From Solibacillus cecembensis (lineage in GTDB: Bacteria > Bacillota > Bacilli > Bacillales_A > Planococcaceae): DNA of 64,000 nucleotides. Location: contig NZ_LMBZ01000006.1 in NCBI RefSeq assembly GCF_001439635.1, positions 17,450 to 81,449 on the forward strand. The letters run 5' to 3'. This document shows positions 37,650 to 47,069 of the stretch, piece after piece. The notes beneath the pieces are model-generated. The model was not told where the DNA came from, ran no database searches, and saw only the letters and a list, made by a program, of their open reading frames with translations. The translations under genes were made by a program, and so were the position numbers. How positions within the stretch are numbered: position 1 is the stretch's first letter; each line of letters begins with the position of its first letter.

Positions 37650-38038
37650 TCACCCTTTCTAATGTAACGTAAACTCAAAATTCTAATAATTTGTTATAGA
37701 TTACAGTATATATAGTTAAAACATTATTTATCAACATAATATTTTTCTAATAAAATTCAGAAAATTTTATCATTTTTGTATTTTTAGACTTTTCATTATA
37801 TTGAAATAACACATTCTCTCATATGAAATTCCAGCAAATATATATAAATCCTACGTTTCTGTGAACTTTCAGAATATAAAATTATTATATGATTATTCTA
37901 TATAAAACTTATATTTTCTCTCTTAAATTTATTTTATCTATTTTATTATTGATGCCACTTAGGCGCTATGCTATTCTTTAAAAAGAGTTTACATTTTTGT
38001 AATATTCTAAAACAAATTACATTAGGGGGATTTCCAAC
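37650..38038. promoter_or_regulatory. Divergent control region of the peptide importer, with CodY-like boxes
   Basis: 388 bp, very AT-rich. AAAATTCAGAAAATT at 37752-37766 matches the CodY consensus AATTTTCWGAAAATT with two mismatches. A weaker match, AACTTTCAGAATATA, occurs near 37863. A possible sigma-A promoter for the binding protein, TTGATG-N17-TATTCT, lies near 37950-37980. CodY is known to control peptide uptake in Bacilli. Confidence 0.45.
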
Positions 38039-39676
38039 ATGGCATTTTCAAAAAAATCTCTATGGATGATGCTACTTACATTCACATTAGTGCTAGTATT
38101 AGCAGCATGTGGAGGAGATGACAAAGACTCATCTACTAAAGATGCTGGTTCTGGTGACAAAACAGATTCTAGTAAAAAAGAAGACACTCCAGCAACTGCT
38201 GGTGGCGACTTAATTATCGCAGAATTATCAGATGCCAGCTCATTAGATCCACATGGTTCAAATGACGTATCTTCTTCAAACGTTCAATCAAATCTTTATG
38301 AGACTTTAGTTGTCCGTGATGCAAACGGTGACTTAGTTCCTGGTTTAGCAGAATCTTGGACGCAAGTTGATGATTTAACTTGGGAGTTCAAATTAAAACA
38401 AGGCGTAACGTTCCATGATGGTGAAGCGTTTAATGCTGAAGCTGTAAAAACTTCTTTCGACCGTATTTTGGATCCTAAAGTTGCCTCTCCTCGTGCATTC
38501 TTATTCGAGATGGTAACTGAAATTAAAGTAATTGATGATAGCACAGTACAATTCGTTACTGAATACCCATTCTCACCATTACTTGCACACTTAACGCATA
38601 ATGGTGGTGGCGTAATCAGTCCGAAATCAATCGCTGCTGACTATGCAGCAATGGAAGCAGATTCTGCTGTACTTGCTGGTTCAGTAATTTCAACAAATCC
38701 AGTAGGTACTGGTCCATTCAAATTTGTTTCATGGACTCCAGGTACTGAAATTAAATTAGAAAAATTTGCAGAATACGCTGGTACTCCAGCAAATCTTGAT
38801 ACTGTAACATTCAAAGTTGTTCCAGAAGGAGCTACTCGTGTTGCTGAATTACAATCTGGTTATGCAGATATTATTGGTACTGTAGAGCCAAGCCAAGTTG
38901 CAAACGTTAACTCTTTTGACGCAGCTTCTGTATTAGAAACAGCATCTTCATCTTTAACTTATATTGGTTTCAACACAAAAAAGAAACCATTCGACGATGC
39001 TAAAGTACGTCAAGCAATTTCTAAAACAATTGACCGTACAAAATTAATCGATGGGATTTATGAAGGATATGGTGTTCCTGCAATCAGTCCACTATCACCT
39101 GGTATTTTCGGATATACAGAAGATGTAACTTCAATGGAATATAACGTTGAAGAAGCAAAAGCTTTACTTGCTGAAGCAGGTTATGCAGATGGCTTCACTA
39201 CAACAATTTGGACGAATGATAATCCAGTTCGTCAACAAGTAGCAATCGTTTTACAAGAAGAATTAAAGAAATTAAACATCACAGCAAATATCGAAGTGTT
39301 AGAGTTTGGTGCGTACTTAGAGAAAACAGCTGCTGGTGAGCACGATATGTTCATCTTAGGTTGGTCTAACTCTACAGGTGATGCGGACTACGGTCTATAT
39401 GCATTATTCCACTCTTCTCAACATGGTGACCCAGGTAACCGTTCATTCTACTCTAACGCAGAAGTAGATGCACTACTTGATAAAGGTCGTCGCGAAGCAG
39501 ATCCAGCTGCTCGTGAAGCAATTTACAAAGATGCATTACAAAAAATCTCAGACGATTCTCCAATGGCATTCGTATTACACCCAGCTTACTTAACAGGTGT
39601 ATCTGATAAAGTTACTGGCTTCAATGTAGGTGCAGACGGTATTTATCGTTTAGGCGATGTTAAAGTTAACAAATAA
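38039..39676 (+). CDS. Peptide ABC transporter substrate-binding lipoprotein (SBP family 5)
   Basis: A 545-residue extracellular lipoprotein. The signal ends in the lipobox VLAAC, with the lipidated Cys at residue 24, followed by a Ser/Asp/Lys-rich linker. The SBP_bac_5 fold shows ASSLDPHGSNDVSS, LVPGLAESWTQVDDLTWEFKL and TFHDGEAFNAEAV. It is transcribed away from the permease/ATPase operon, so receptor and transporter levels can be set separately. Specificity (dipeptide, oligopeptide or glutathione) is undecided. Confidence 0.92.
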   Translation: MAFSKKSLWMMLLTFTLVLVLAACGGDDKDSSTKDAGSGDKTDSSKKEDTPATAGGDLIIAELSDASSLDPHGSNDVSSSNVQSNLYETLVVRDANGDLVPGLAESWTQVDDLTWEFKLKQGVTFHDGEAFNAEAVKTSFDRILDPKVASPRAFLFEMVTEIKVIDDSTVQFVTEYPFSPLLAHLTHNGGGVISPKSIAADYAAMEADSAVLAGSVISTNPVGTGPFKFVSWTPGTEIKLEKFAEYAGTPANLDTVTFKVVPEGATRVAELQSGYADIIGTVEPSQVANVNSFDAASVLETASSSLTYIGFNTKKKPFDDAKVRQAISKTIDRTKLIDGIYEGYGVPAISPLSPGIFGYTEDVTSMEYNVEEAKALLAEAGYADGFTTTIWTNDNPVRQQVAIVLQEELKKLNITANIEVLEFGAYLEKTAAGEHDMFILGWSNSTGDADYGLYALFHSSQHGDPGNRSFYSNAEVDALLDKGRREADPAAREAIYKDALQKISDDSPMAFVLHPAYLTGVSDKVTGFNVGADGIYRLGDVKVNK

Positions 39677-39685
39677 TTAAAAGCA

Positions 39686-39731
39686 AAAAGACACATTCAC
39701 TCCGATGTTATTCGGTAAGAATGTGTCTTTT
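39686..39731. terminator. Terminator between the binding protein and GDSL hydrolase genes
   Basis: AAAGACACATTC and its complement around a 20-base loop, followed by T6. Confidence 0.85.
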
Positions 39732-40613
39732 TTATATCATTACAGGGTGAGGTTTATTATTATGCATATGAGGTGCTGTCACATACGGCTTGTACGCAGG
39801 CTCTTTCACCTCTACCTCATCATTTCTTAATAACAATATTTCCTCGAATGTTAAAGGATTTGGTGTTGGCATTGCACCCTCTCGCATCTCAAATGCATCA
39901 TTACCACTATACTGCCCTAACATTTGATTGGCCATTAAGCGGTAGCCCTGTTGGATTGGATGTATGTCCTTGAGATTTGGTAAATACGACTGCGCATGTT
40001 CATTAAACGCATCATATACATCAACAAATTGCGCATTAGCTTGTTCTGCTTGTTGTTGTAAAATACGATTTAACAACTTTAACGATGTTATAGCCCCTTC
40101 CACTTGTTCTTCATGAACACTTACATATGGAAAGTAGTAGCCCATCACATAAACTTTCGCATTCGGTGCTTTTTCTCGTAATAGCTCCAGTAATTCTTTC
40201 ATTTGAATACGCACTTCATTCAATGCAAAATTAGCGGATAACTGTGAAAAAGCGAGCGTCCCTGCATCGGCATTATACGTTAGGAGCGGTAATAAATTAT
40301 TCGCCCCCGCTGAAATGGTAATGAGCGTGGCATCTTTTAATAGCGCATCTGCTTTTTCAGATTGCACACTTTCTAGCACGTTGCCAACTCGGTAGCCTGG
40401 GAAAGAAAGCTCTTTTGTAAAATGAGCTAACTTCCCATTTCGCTGGAGTTGCAGTGCAATAAAGTCCGTATAACCTGCATCAATTTGTGAATATGGTGTT
40501 TGTCCTGCCGCTAAAGAATCACCAATGGCAATATATACTTCCTGTTCCTGAGCCTTGGTAGGAAAAGGCATAATGAATAAAAATACCGCTGTTAATAAGC
40601 AAAAACGACGCAT
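39732..40613 (-). CDS. Secreted SGNH/GDSL hydrolase
   Basis: A 293-residue esterase or lipase-like protein. Residues 1-21 form a signal peptide ending in KAQ. Block I is AIGDSLAAGQTP (nucleophilic Ser), block III has TISAGANNLLPL (GxND-like), and block V is DIHPIQQGYRLMA (catalytic Asp and His). The substrate is unknown. ATG at 40613 follows GGGAGGTG. It is third in a tandem set with the aminopeptidase and the YfmL helicase. Confidence 0.87.
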   Translation of the reverse strand: MRRFCLLTAVFLFIMPFPTKAQEQEVYIAIGDSLAAGQTPYSQIDAGYTDFIALQLQRNGKLAHFTKELSFPGYRVGNVLESVQSEKADALLKDATLITISAGANNLLPLLTYNADAGTLAFSQLSANFALNEVRIQMKELLELLREKAPNAKVYVMGYYFPYVSVHEEQVEGAITSLKLLNRILQQQAEQANAQFVDVYDAFNEHAQSYLPNLKDIHPIQQGYRLMANQMLGQYSGNDAFEMREGAMPTPNPLTFEEILLLRNDEVEVKEPAYKPYVTAPHMHNNKPHPVMI

Positions 40614-40637
40614 GGACACACCTCCCGTATCACAAAA

Positions 40638-41867
40638 TCAGAATGCCCAATTCCCTTTGCGGAAAATCGGTTCAACCGTTCCATCAGCTAAAACACCATC
40701 AATATCCATATTAGCGCTACCAATCATAAAGTCCTCATGCGTCAGTGATTGGTTAATGCCCAACGCTTCTAATTGGCCTGCTTCAAGTGCTTTTCCACCT
40801 TCATAGCAAGTTGGATACGCTTCACCAATCGCAAGGTGGTTCGATGCATTTTCATCAAACAATGTGTTGTAGTATAAAATATTCGAAGCTGAAATCGGTG
40901 ACTCATGCGGCACTAACGCAACTTCCCCTAAATACGCTGAACCTTCATCCGTTGCAATCAGTTGTTGTAATAACGCATGTCCTACTTTTGCTTCGGCTTG
41001 AATAATTTTGCCGTTTTCAAATGTTAATGTGAAGTCATCAATAATATTGCCTTTATAAACAAGTGGCTTCGTATTCGAGACAACGCCATTGACACCAAAT
41101 TTCGCTGGCAATGTATACACTTCTTCTGTCGGCATATTCGCGATAAACGTTGTGCCATCTGGAGATTTACTACTTCCGCTCACCCATAAATGCTTATCTG
41201 GAAGCGCAATTTTCAAGTCTGTACCTGGTGCTTTATAATGTAAAAACTGATATTTTTTCTTATTTAATTGGGCTGCACGGTTTTCTAAGCTTTCAATATG
41301 ATGCTGCCATTTTGCAACAGCATCGCCTTCACCAATACGAACTGTTTTAAAGATGGCATCCCATAGTGCAGGTACTTGTTCTTCTGCTGGTAATTGCGGG
41401 AATACTTTTGTAGCCCATTTTGGTGACGGAACCGCAATAATTGACCAAGCAATATGATCATTCATAACAGCTTTTCGGTAATTAACAAGCGCTGTACCTG
41501 CTGCTTTTTGCTGTGCACCGATTTTCTCGACATCAATACCAGCTAATGCATCTGGATTTTCCGCATCAATCCATAGAAGTGCTCCTTTACGCTCGATTAA
41601 TTCCTCACGCTGCGCAACAACCCATTTCGGGAAATTCGCTGTTTCTTCTATTGATACATTTTCAAAATACGAACGCTCAAAGCTTGCATCCGTTAAGTTC
41701 ACATGTACGCGACCCGCGCCCGCTTCATATGCCTTTTTCACAACAATTCTAGTAAAGTCTAACATTTCAGTTGAAGTATTAATTAATACGTATTGCCCTT
41801 TTTGTACATTGATGCCGATACGTACAGCTAAATCTGCAAATTGCTCTAATTTTTCTGCAAATGTCAT
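40638..41867 (-). CDS. M29 family metallo-aminopeptidase (AmpS-like), paralogue 2
   Basis: A 409-residue exopeptidase with the same blocks as the gene at 20645-21880: PTEEVYTLPAKFGVNGV, LIATDEGSAYLGEVALVP, FDENASNHLAIGEAY and HEDFMIGSANMDIDG. The two proteins are clearly homologous over their full length and both end in GNWAF. It starts 3 bases after the YfmL stop with GGGG upstream and is followed after 24 bases by the GDSL hydrolase gene, so the three are probably one transcript. Confidence 0.92.
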   Translation of the reverse strand: MTFAEKLEQFADLAVRIGINVQKGQYVLINTSTEMLDFTRIVVKKAYEAGAGRVHVNLTDASFERSYFENVSIEETANFPKWVVAQREELIERKGALLWIDAENPDALAGIDVEKIGAQQKAAGTALVNYRKAVMNDHIAWSIIAVPSPKWATKVFPQLPAEEQVPALWDAIFKTVRIGEGDAVAKWQHHIESLENRAAQLNKKKYQFLHYKAPGTDLKIALPDKHLWVSGSSKSPDGTTFIANMPTEEVYTLPAKFGVNGVVSNTKPLVYKGNIIDDFTLTFENGKIIQAEAKVGHALLQQLIATDEGSAYLGEVALVPHESPISASNILYYNTLFDENASNHLAIGEAYPTCYEGGKALEAGQLEALGINQSLTHEDFMIGSANMDIDGVLADGTVEPIFRKGNWAF

Positions 41868-41870
41868 CGC

Positions 41871-43103
41871 TTATTTCCCCTTTTTCGTTTTACTGAATGT
41901 CATTCCCTTATTGCTTGATTTTGATTTGTAAGGCTTTTGCGTACTTTGGCTTTTAGGAGCCTCTTTTATTGCCGTCACGGTTTTTGAATTACCTTCAATA
42001 AATTCGCCCTTATGCCATACTTTTTGTACAGCTTTTTGTGATAAATCACGAACCCATTTTTTATACGTTTTCTCATCACGGTAAGATAATAATGTTAAAA
42101 CTTCTCCATCTGCCCCTGCACGACCTGTACGTCCTGAACGATGCGTATATTGTTCAATCGTACGAGGTACATCAACATGGATAACATGTGTTAAGCCAGA
42201 AATATCTAAACCACGTGCTGCAATATCCGTTGCAATTAAAATGCGTGCCTCGCCTTTTCGGAAAGCATCTAATGCATTTTTACGTTCATCCTTTTTCATT
42301 TCTGAATGCAAAGCGACAATCGGTGCATCTCGGTACATTAATTTATTTTGCTTCATTAAAACTTGATCAATATTATTAACGAATGCTAGGCCACGAACAC
42401 CTTCAATATTCGATAAACGGCGCAACATATCGGTTTTATCACGTTCTTCGATTTTTACAAAAGAATGCACAACTTTCCCAAACTTCACCATGTCTTCTGG
42501 TTTGATTTCAATTTCGATTGGTTCAAGCATGAAGCGCTCGGCAACCATTTTTATTTCCTCGGTAATTGTAGCTGAAACGACAACTACTTGGCGCCCGAAA
42601 GCAGCTCCTTCGATAAATGACTTCACAACTACTCGGTATTCACGACTTAATAATTGGTCACATTCATCTAATACAATTGTTTCAATTTCTTTTAATTTCA
42701 GCTTTCCTTGGCGCGCTAATTCATTTAGACGACCTGGTGTACCGACAACAATCGTTGGTTTTTTCTTCAGTTTTTCAATTTGACGTGCTGAGTTTGCTCC
42801 ACCGATTAATTGTTGAACTGTAATATCTGTTCCTGCTGTCCACTCACGAATTACTTCGACAATTTGCATAGAAAGTTCTTGCGATGGTGCCACGATTAAT
42901 GCTTGCGTTTGCTTTTTAGAGCCATCTACTTTATTTAAAATTGGCAATGTAAATGCAAGTGTTTTTCCTGATCCTGTTGGCGATTCTGCTACAACATCTT
43001 TTCCTTCAAGCATAGCAGGAATCATTTCTTCTTGGATTTTCATTGTTGTTTCAAACGACCATTTATTTTGTAATGTTTCATTTAATAAGTTAATTGCTGA
43101 CAT
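41871..43103 (-). CDS. yfmL: DEAD-box RNA helicase, YfmL type
   Basis: An ATP-dependent RNA helicase of about 410 residues. Motif I is ESPTGSGKTLAF, motif Ia APSQELSMQ, motif Ib TPGRL, motif II is DECD rather than DEAD, motif III SAT, then VALHSEMKK, ATDIAARGLDI and the arginine finger HRSGRTGRAG. A basic Lys/Ser tail follows. The motif-II variant and ESPTG match B. subtilis YfmL, which has a role in ribosome assembly. ATG at 43103 follows AAGGTGG; 62 upstream in-frame codons are discarded. Confidence 0.9.
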   Translation of the reverse strand: MSAINLLNETLQNKWSFETTMKIQEEMIPAMLEGKDVVAESPTGSGKTLAFTLPILNKVDGSKKQTQALIVAPSQELSMQIVEVIREWTAGTDITVQQLIGGANSARQIEKLKKKPTIVVGTPGRLNELARQGKLKLKEIETIVLDECDQLLSREYRVVVKSFIEGAAFGRQVVVVSATITEEIKMVAERFMLEPIEIEIKPEDMVKFGKVVHSFVKIEERDKTDMLRRLSNIEGVRGLAFVNNIDQVLMKQNKLMYRDAPIVALHSEMKKDERKNALDAFRKGEARILIATDIAARGLDISGLTHVIHVDVPRTIEQYTHRSGRTGRAGADGEVLTLLSYRDEKTYKKWVRDLSQKAVQKVWHKGEFIEGNSKTVTAIKEAPKSQSTQKPYKSKSSNKGMTFSKTKKGK

Positions 43104-43289
43104 TTTTTTTACCACCTTAAGTTCATTGCGTTTAGTGTAACATATTCTATTGACTTTTAATGTGAATTTCGTATCACTTGCTTCATCTAATTTTTGAAAA
43201 ACTGAAATTCCTGTGAATGAAACGAATCCATGCGAAATTTCCCACATCAAAAAGATGCTAGTACTACACGCTACTAACACCTCAGACAA

Positions 43290-44192
43290 TTATGAACTTA
43301 GTTTAGCGATTGCCTTTTTCGTATTTCCGTTTACTTCTAATAAAGTTGCTTGAACCGTTTCAAAATCTGCGTTTGTTTTCAGCATGACAATCGCTGGTTT
43401 TACTGCAAAGTTCGTCGTGTTTAAAACTTGTTCTGCCTGTTCATAGTAGCAATTTGTGCCCATCATGACGATTCTTTTTGCGCGCTCCACTAACTTATTA
43501 TTGCTTGCGTGAACATCGACCATTAAATTTTCATACACTTTCCCTAATTTCACCATAGTTGCTGTACTAATCATATTTAAAATCATTTTATGAGAGGTTG
43601 CTGCTTTTAAACGTGTTGAGCCCGTTAAAATTTCCGGACCGACATCTACTTCAATTGCTTGATCTGTATAACCGCTAATTTTTGAGCCTTTATTGCTCGT
43701 TAAACTGACAGTAAATGCCCCATTCAATCGCGCATACTTTACAGCACTAATTGTATAAGGTGTTGTACCACTTGCCGTAATCCCAATGACGGTATCCCAT
43801 TTCGTAATCGCCTTTTCAGCTATATCTCGCTTTCCTGCCTCGGCATCATCTTCTGCATTTTCAACTGCTTGAAAAAATGCGGCATTTCCACCTGCCATAA
43901 TTGTTTGGACTAAATTAGGATTTGTCATAAAAGTTGGGGGGCATTCAGATGCATCCATCATCGCTAAACGCCCACTTGAACCCGCACCTACATAAAAAAG
44001 GCGTCCACCATTTAAAAGGTTATCAACAATTTTCTCAATGACCTTTTCTAAAGTTGGTAGCTCTTTAGCAACAGCTTGAATGACATGCTCATCTTGGCGG
44101 TTCATAATATTTAAAATTTCCACAACCGTTAATTCATCTAAATTCATCGTTTCAGAATTGCGTTTTTCAGTTGTTAATTGCTGGTCGTTCAT
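43290..44192 (-). CDS. murQ: N-acetylmuramic acid 6-phosphate etherase MurQ
   Basis: Cleaves the lactyl ether of MurNAc-6-phosphate to give GlcNAc-6-phosphate and D-lactate. The 300-residue SIS-domain protein has GGRLFYVGAGSSGRLAMMDASECPPTF, of which YVGAGSSGRL and ASECPPTF are the family signatures, then IGITASGTTPYTISAV and RLKAATSHKMILNM. Length is standard. It is last in the six-gene operon, 1 base after the kinase stop, and completes the MurNAc route. Confidence 0.95.
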   Translation of the reverse strand: MNDQQLTTEKRNSETMNLDELTVVEILNIMNRQDEHVIQAVAKELPTLEKVIEKIVDNLLNGGRLFYVGAGSSGRLAMMDASECPPTFMTNPNLVQTIMAGGNAAFFQAVENAEDDAEAGKRDIAEKAITKWDTVIGITASGTTPYTISAVKYARLNGAFTVSLTSNKGSKISGYTDQAIEVDVGPEILTGSTRLKAATSHKMILNMISTATMVKLGKVYENLMVDVHASNNKLVERAKRIVMMGTNCYYEQAEQVLNTTNFAVKPAIVMLKTNADFETVQATLLEVNGNTKKAIAKLSS

Positions 44193-44193
44193 A

Positions 44194-45174
44194 TCATCCC
44201 TCCTTAATAGAATTCCATGAATTTTTAATATTTCCCTTCATCACTTCACCAATAAAAATTTGATTGGCATGCATGGCTAAAATATAGGCACCTACCTCAC
44301 CAGGAACTTCTGGCTTCAAAAATTTCAACGTTGGAAATTGTTGTTTTAATTGTTTACAAAATGCTTCATAAAAAGGAACATTACTGAATAGTCCCCCATG
44401 TAAAACGAGTGGCTTTTCCATATCCATTTGGGACTGCGCTAAACGAATTAAACGAATTAATTCATTTAGGGTTAATTGAACAATTTCGCTTGCCAGTTCA
44501 TCCCCTTTATCAAATGCCATCAGCACTTTGCTACAAATGGATGCAATAATTGAAACTGGCGCTTTTTGACTATAAATTTTCGATATGATGTCTGGCGGAT
44601 GCTGTACATGAAAGTGCGCTAATATTTCTCGTTGGAACGGTCGCATTGGAAGCTTTGCATCATGGGATTCTAGAATAGAGCGCACAGCCAATTTTCCAAG
44701 ATGAAAACCGCTTCCTTCATCACCTAATAAATAGCCCCAGCCGCCCACTCGAAAAGATTGCCCACCATTCCAGCCATAAACGATAGAACCTGTGCCCGCA
44801 ATTAATAATGTACCTGAATCTCCCCATATCCCTGCTGCTAAAGCGGCATGCGCATCACTTTGAATCATTATTTTGTCAAACAACGCACTTCCCTCAAAGG
44901 ATTGGTGGATTTTATCCTTTTCAGCTGAACGATCTGCACCAGCTAAACATATAAAAATTTTATGAATATCATGTAACGGAATTTTCGTCTTTGATAAAAT
45001 CATTTCGATCATATTATTGAGCATATCATGTAACTGCGTTAGTGGAATCGCACTTATATTGCCAGAGGTACTTACTTTATAGCCAATGATATTCCCCTCT
45101 GCATCGCCAATAACACAGCGCGTTTTCGTTCCACCTCCGTCAATACCAATAAAATACGGTTTCGCTATGTCCAT
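44194..45174 (-). CDS. BadF/BcrA-type amino sugar kinase (MurK/NagK-like)
   Basis: A 326-residue ASKHA-fold kinase with an N-terminal phosphate loop FIGIDGGGTKTRCVI, an ADP-binding IAGTGSIVYGW followed by GWGYLLGDEGSGFHLG, and a late LHGGLFSNVPF. Clostridium MurK, of this family, phosphorylates MurNAc and GlcNAc. Position immediately before murQ suggests the same reaction here, supplying MurNAc-6-phosphate from unphosphorylated sugar. The specificity is an inference. Confidence 0.87.
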   Translation of the reverse strand: MDIAKPYFIGIDGGGTKTRCVIGDAEGNIIGYKVSTSGNISAIPLTQLHDMLNNMIEMILSKTKIPLHDIHKIFICLAGADRSAEKDKIHQSFEGSALFDKIMIQSDAHAALAAGIWGDSGTLLIAGTGSIVYGWNGGQSFRVGGWGYLLGDEGSGFHLGKLAVRSILESHDAKLPMRPFQREILAHFHVQHPPDIISKIYSQKAPVSIIASICSKVLMAFDKGDELASEIVQLTLNELIRLIRLAQSQMDMEKPLVLHGGLFSNVPFYEAFCKQLKQQFPTLKFLKPEVPGEVGAYILAMHANQIFIGEVMKGNIKNSWNSIKEG

Positions 45175-45178
45175 CACC

Positions 45179-46222
45179 TTATTTCCTACTGTTTTCTACT
45201 TCTAGCGCGATTAAATTATGAACAATCCTCCGAAATCTTTGAATATTACATTGTCTTCCAAAATGTACTCTGTTCGTTAGTAATATAATAGCAATTTCTT
45301 GTTCATCTGAAATCCACATTGACGTCCCAGTAAAACCCGTATGTCCAAAGCCATCCTGCAAATATTGCCCGGAAAATATCGGGGTGCTATACAATTGCCA
45401 TCCTAAGCCTCGCTGTTCATCAAGACCACTCGTATACGTTTGTTTACTAATTCGTTTTGTTCCTTCTGTAATAATAGAAGGGTGCCCTTTCATAAAAGCC
45501 TGTGCGTAACATGCTAAATCTTCAGCCGTTGAAAATAGCCCCGCATGACCACTCACACCACCAAAATAATTGGCATTTTCATCATGAACGTCGCCCCACT
45601 GGTAATCTTGTAAATGATCGCGATATTCAGTGGCTGCTATTTTTGCTTGCAAATCGGGTGGAGGGTCAAATAATGTATGCTTCATTTTTAATGGTAGAAA
45701 GATATTTTTCTCTGCAAAAATGTGGAGTGATTCTTCAGTAATCTTTTCTACAAGCTTGCCAAGTAAAATATAATTCACATCACTGTAAATCACTTCTGAG
45801 CCAATTGCCTTACGATTTTGTATTTGTGCAATTACTTCTAATGGACTTTTTTGCACATTGGATTGTAAATAAAACCTCACTTCTGGTTGAAAGCCACTCG
45901 TATGCGTCAGTAAATGTTTAATTGTCACCTCTTCATGTTGTCCTTGTAACTCCGAAAAATAATGTGCGACGGAATCATCCAAATCGAGTAATCCTTGTTC
46001 TAAAAGTATTAAAATTGCTGGTGTTGTTACAACAACCTTCGTTAAAGAAGCAATATCAAATAACGTATTTTCCTTCATTACAATATCCTTTTTTACATGC
46101 GCCTTGCCAAAAGCCTTTTTAAATAAAATCTCCTTCTCATTGGCAATACAAAGAACCGCACCTGGCAATACATTTTGTTCTATAGACTGTTCTATAAATT
46201 TTTGAACCGCTCGGAACTCCAT
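45179..46222 (-). CDS. Serine beta-lactamase-like hydrolase (YbbE/AmiE-like)
   Basis: A 347-residue class C beta-lactamase/DD-peptidase fold. The active-site S-x-x-K is SLTK (FDIASLTKVVVTTPAI), the Y-x-N-like motif is YSDVNY, and the third box is GHTGFTGTS. No signal peptide is seen. In B. subtilis the related YbbE (AmiE) belongs to the MurNAc operon and acts on muropeptide fragments. The same role is inferred here from the sugar importer upstream and MurK/MurQ downstream. ATG at 46222 follows AGGAGG. Confidence 0.82.
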   Translation of the reverse strand: MEFRAVQKFIEQSIEQNVLPGAVLCIANEKEILFKKAFGKAHVKKDIVMKENTLFDIASLTKVVVTTPAILILLEQGLLDLDDSVAHYFSELQGQHEEVTIKHLLTHTSGFQPEVRFYLQSNVQKSPLEVIAQIQNRKAIGSEVIYSDVNYILLGKLVEKITEESLHIFAEKNIFLPLKMKHTLFDPPPDLQAKIAATEYRDHLQDYQWGDVHDENANYFGGVSGHAGLFSTAEDLACYAQAFMKGHPSIITEGTKRISKQTYTSGLDEQRGLGWQLYSTPIFSGQYLQDGFGHTGFTGTSMWISDEQEIAIILLTNRVHFGRQCNIQRFRRIVHNLIALEVENSRK

Positions 46223-46232
46223 ATGAATCCTC

Positions 46233-47060
46233 CTATTTGATCGCACCTTCTGTCATTCCCTTTGTAATGGAACGTTGGAAAATCGTATAGAAAATAATGA
46301 CTGGAATAACTGCAATACATAAACCTGCAAATAATACACCCCACGCACTTTCGTATTGGGCTTTCGTTTTCAATAAGTTCATCGCAACTCCTAGCGTAGT
46401 ATTACTTTCTGTTTGCAATAATATAAGAGCCATAAAAAACTCATTCCAATAAGAGATTGCATTTAAAATTGTGACCGTCATAATGCCCGATTTGATTAAC
46501 GGTGTAATAATTTTAAACAAAATACCATATTGACTCATTCCATCTACGGTTGCTGCCTCTTCAAGCTCTTTTGGTATATTGCCAATAAAGCCGATTAATA
46601 TGAAAATCGTAAAAGGGACATGTGAAATGGCGTATATAAGAGATAACGCCCATAAATTATCTAGTAAATTAAGCTTCATTAATAAGAAAAATAGCGGAAT
46701 CCATCCTAAAACAGCTGGTATCATCATCGAAGCTAAATAAACATTGATAAGCACCTCGCCCATTTTTGAGCGAATTCTTTCTAATGCGTAAGCCGTTGGG
46801 ATTGATAGTGCTAACGTTAAGATAGAACCAAAAGCGGTAACGAAAAAGCTATTTAAAAAGGCACGACCAATATTAAAGTCATTCCATGCACGTGCAAAGT
46901 TTGAGAAGTTAAAATTTTGTGGGAGTGCCCATGGAGAAGTGAAAATTTCAGCGTTCGTTTTAAAAGCGCCCATAAACATCCAAACGAGTGGGAAAATTAC
47001 GATTATAGCCCATAGTATAAGCGGAATTCGCACCATAATTTGTGAAAAAGCTTTCATCAT
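46233..47060 (-). CDS. Carbohydrate ABC transporter permease (MalG type)
   Basis: A 275-residue permease with six membrane helices. The EAA loop ELEEAATVDGMSQYGILFKIITPLI contains the expected EAA---G pattern. The N-terminal FPLVWMFMGAFKTNAEIF is typical of the CUT1 family. It begins 9 bases after the MalF-type gene stops. No ATPase gene is in the operon, so a shared MsmX-like ATPase is presumed, as for other Bacilli CUT1 importers. Confidence 0.92.
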   Translation of the reverse strand: MMKAFSQIMVRIPLILWAIIVIFPLVWMFMGAFKTNAEIFTSPWALPQNFNFSNFARAWNDFNIGRAFLNSFFVTAFGSILTLALSIPTAYALERIRSKMGEVLINVYLASMMIPAVLGWIPLFFLLMKLNLLDNLWALSLIYAISHVPFTIFILIGFIGNIPKELEEAATVDGMSQYGILFKIITPLIKSGIMTVTILNAISYWNEFFMALILLQTESNTTLGVAMNLLKTKAQYESAWGVLFAGLCIAVIPVIIFYTIFQRSITKGMTEGAIK

Positions 47061-47069
47061 AACCCCCCT

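Noticed and set aside
41871..43289. Longer form of the YfmL helicase with 62 extra N-terminal residues
   Set aside because: The extension has no ribosome site and overlaps the intergenic region; AAGGTGG and the family N-terminus support the ATG at 43103.
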